From contig JAFLBI010000001.1 in assembly GCA_017303835.1 (NCBI GenBank), positions 1,426,001-1,490,000 of the forward strand: a DNA stretch of 64,000 nt, given 5' to 3'. Every line of letters begins with the position of its first letter. Position 1 is the first letter of the stretch. Both the position numbers and the translations under genes were made by a program. This document shows positions 62,009 through 64,000 of the stretch, piece by piece. The notes below the pieces were generated by a model. It saw nothing but the letters and a program-made list of their open reading frames with translations. It searched no databases and was not told the origin of the DNA. Source of the DNA: Chitinophagales bacterium. GTDB taxonomy: Bacteria > Bacteroidota > Bacteroidia > Chitinophagales > Chitinophagaceae.

Positions 62009-64000
62009 TTAGTTTAACTCCAGTTGAATCAATTGTCCTTTTGCAATAGGCTGTCCTGCTAATACAGATTGTTGCTGCACTTTACCACTTCCACGCACCT
62101 GCACTTTCAAGCCCATATTCTCACAGGCATAAACCGCATCTTTCAAAGCCATTCCCTTTAACGCAGGCATTTTTTGCTGCTGCATTGGAATGCTACCTGC
62201 ATACACCTGCTTATTTACAGATTGTAATTGCATCCACTCATCTGCCCTTCCAGTAGAATCTTTGAATCGGATATTCAGCTTATTTGTAACCATTTGCAAA
62301 TCCTGCTTGTATCCCGCGTAGCGGAAAAAGCTACTGTCTGATTGATTGCGGTTTGCCTTCTTATCAACGCCACGTACATAGGTTGCATAAAGTCTATCGG
62401 CAATCTCTCTGAATACCGGACCAGCTACATCAGCTCCATAAAATTTCACTGCTTGTGGTTTGTTACGAATCACCACGATACAGCTATACTGTGGGTTCTC
62501 TGCGGGGAAATAACCTGCAAATGATGATTGATAAATTTTATCTGCATAACCACGATTACCATTAGCCACCAATGACGTACCTGTTTTACCTGCTGCTTTA
62601 TAAGCGGCATTTTGAAATAATCTTCTGGCAGTGCCATATTCAGAATGACAAACACCTTCCAGACAAACTTTCAGTTGTTGCAATGTTTGCGCACTTACTA
62701 ATTGTTCATTTAATATGATTGGTTGAAACTCACGCACCGTAACACCTTGATCCTTGATCGACTTAACCAAATAAGGCTTTACCAGTTTACCATTATTGGC
62801 AACGGCATTATACAGCATCAAGGTCTGGAGCGGACTAACAGACAAGTTGTATCCAAAAGCCATCCAAGGCAAAGTAGTCGCACTCCAATAACGTGTGCCC
62901 GGCTTGTAGATAACAGGATTACGCTCACCGCGCAAATCAATACCTGTTACTGTATCTAAACGCATTTTGCTGAGGTGACGAATAAACTGAGATGGCGCAT
63001 TACCATAATGCTGCAGTGCCAACTTCGCCATGCCCACATTGGAGCTTAATTCAAAAGCCTGCTCAACAGTTACATTGCTACGGCCATGCTGCTCACTATC
63101 AAATACCGTTCTATCAGCTACCTGCCATTTACCGCCTTCCAGGTTCACTTGATTATTCAAACCAACTTTTTTGTCTTCCAACAAAGCCATCATGGTTGCC
63201 AGCTTAATGGTAGAACCAGGCTCAGAAGGATTGATGGCGTAATTAAAATCTTCCCAGTATGTACCATCAGTTCTGCGACCAAGATTGGCGATGGCTTTAA
63301 TTTTACCTGTAGCCGTTTCCATCACTATGGCACAACCATGTACTGCTTCGTTAGCAGTCATCATTTTCAATAATGCATTCTCTGTTACTTCCTGAATGAA
63401 TACATCGAGTGTTGTTACCACATCTTTGCCATTCTCAGGCTCAATTTGCATGGACTCATCCTCAACAGGCACACCTACACCACCGGCGATTCTGCGCACC
63501 AATCTTCTACCGCTTCTGCCTTTCAGCACTGTATCATAAGACAGTTCCAATCCTACTTTAAAAGAATCTCTCGCTAAACCGATGGTTCTGAAAGCGAGCA
63601 TGGGATAAGGATTCATGCGGACGCTTCTGTTCTCAGGAATAAAACCACTCTTGTTTCTACCTTGACGCACCAGCGGAAATTCCATAATCTGCTGATACTC
63701 GCGATATGACACTTTCTTACGCAGCGGGAAATAACCCAATTGCTCTTTGTAACCCTGCTGCAGCATGCGCTTGTATTCAGCAGGAGTCATATCCTTGAAG
63801 AGATTGGATAAACAGTAGCTCAATGAATCTAAGTTCTCGCGGAAACGCTTGCCGTTATTTTCACGCAAACCTTTAGCGCGGAAATCAATATAAAAATCAA
63901 ACTCTGGCACACTAGTGCTCAGCATTTCACCATCTTCACTATATATAGTACCACGCTCTGCATCGATGATTTCTACTCCTTGATGCAGACTATCACTAAG
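62009..64000 (-). CDS. ftsI: Penicillin-binding protein FtsI, transpeptidase with PASTA domain (5' end cut)
   Basis: The frame is open to the last base of the window, so the N-terminus is missing; 663 residues are visible. They start with the dimerisation-domain entry (ERGTIYSEDGEMLS), then FYIDF. The transpeptidase has the active-site SxxK in EPGSTIKLAT, SxN in SSNVG, and KTGTS. A C-terminal PASTA-like domain (ALKGMALKDAVYACENMGL, then VLAGQPIAKGQLIQLEL) follows, as in Bacteroidota FtsI. It crosslinks septal peptidoglycan with FtsW. An ATG at 63923-63925 lies inside the conserved domain and is not the start. It is first of the visible operon; ftsL would be expected beyond the edge. Confidence 0.93.
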   Translation of the reverse strand, partial: LSDSLHQGVEIIDAERGTIYSEDGEMLSTSVPEFDFYIDFRAKGLRENNGKRFRENLDSLSYCLSNLFKDMTPAEYKRMLQQGYKEQLGYFPLRKKVSYREYQQIMEFPLVRQGRNKSGFIPENRSVRMNPYPMLAFRTIGLARDSFKVGLELSYDTVLKGRSGRRLVRRIAGGVGVPVEDESMQIEPENGKDVVTTLDVFIQEVTENALLKMMTANEAVHGCAIVMETATGKIKAIANLGRRTDGTYWEDFNYAINPSEPGSTIKLATMMALLEDKKVGLNNQVNLEGGKWQVADRTVFDSEQHGRSNVTVEQAFELSSNVGMAKLALQHYGNAPSQFIRHLSKMRLDTVTGIDLRGERNPVIYKPGTRYWSATTLPWMAFGYNLSVSPLQTLMLYNAVANNGKLVKPYLVKSIKDQGVTVREFQPIILNEQLVSAQTLQQLKVCLEGVCHSEYGTARRLFQNAAYKAAGKTGTSLVANGNRGYADKIYQSSFAGYFPAENPQYSCIVVIRNKPQAVKFYGADVAGPVFREIADRLYATYVRGVDKKANRNQSDSSFFRYAGYKQDLQMVTNKLNIRFKDSTGRADEWMQLQSVNKQVYAGSIPMQQQKMPALKGMALKDAVYACENMGLKVQVRGSGKVQQQSVLAGQPIAKGQLIQLELN

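Noticed and set aside
1-64000. Mobile element, prophage or defence system
   Set aside because: No transposase, integrase, phage structural set, restriction system or toxin-antitoxin pair was recognised. The tail-fibre-like repeats belong to a secreted protein with a signal peptide.

Overview
The window is a chromosomal segment of a member of the Bacteroidota, most likely a Chitinophagaceae-type organism. The genus is not determinable from the sequence alone. Support comes from Bacteroidota-type promoters (TAnnTTTG boxes, several with TTG or TTTG about 19 bases upstream), the near absence of Shine-Dalgarno sites, a type IX secretion (T9SS) C-terminal sorting domain, a TonB-dependent receptor with a DUF5689 lipoprotein partner, a short DUF2795 protein, and a division and cell-wall cluster ending in ftsQ-ftsA-ftsZ. 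The window is almost entirely genic. No tRNA, rRNA, CRISPR array, insertion sequence or prophage was seen. Both edge genes are cut.

Layout: 1-4296 holds metabolic and repair genes (photolyase-like protein, dipeptide epimerase, acyl-CoA thioesterase, lysophospholipid acyltransferase, HAD sugar phosphatase). 4426-7412 holds a small Cys/His protein, a heme-less H-NOX-like protein and an overlapping HNOBA-PAS-PAS histidine kinase; together these repeat the N-terminal domain order of animal soluble guanylate cyclase on two proteins. 7627-15783 holds a lipoprotein, a short T9SS-domain protein and a 2232-residue secreted protein built from 62 shuffled 24-27-residue modules, plus a small unknown protein. 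15832-17688 is a cytoplasmic REC-kinase / REC-AraC regulator pair. 17991-25111 holds an OmpA-like protein, polyprenyl diphosphate synthase, RecJ, a four-helix membrane protein and HtpG. 25197-30311 pairs a TonB-dependent receptor and DUF5689 lipoprotein with a divergent secreted EEP nuclease/phosphatase.

30426-35804 holds the S6-S18-L9 ribosomal operon, an RRM protein, an aldo/keto reductase, DUF2795, two MacB/LolD-type ABC ATPases without permeases, a cobalamin adenosyltransferase and gatC. A 566-base spacer (35805-36370) carries a possible 30-residue membrane peptide gene with its own terminator. 36371-38746 is a FadN-type beta-oxidation enzyme. 38792-46813 is a cellulose-synthase-like exopolysaccharide locus: polytopic membrane protein, glycosyltransferase with an MshEN-like N-terminus, BcsB-like protein, membrane histidine kinase, and a divergent GH5 glycanase. 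An ABC-2 transporter and a TIGR01777 epimerase follow.

49578-64000 is the minus-strand division and wall operon ftsI-murE-mraY-murD-ftsW-murG-murC-ftsQ-ftsA-ftsZ, ending in a terminator after ftsZ. It encodes the cytoplasmic steps of muropeptide synthesis, the lipid-linked steps, septal polymerisation and crosslinking, and the Z-ring with its membrane anchor. The best candidates for new biology are the split H-NOX/HNOBA kinase pair, the modular repeat protein operon, the MshEN-GT2/BcsB/kinase polysaccharide locus and the receptor-lipoprotein-nuclease locus.
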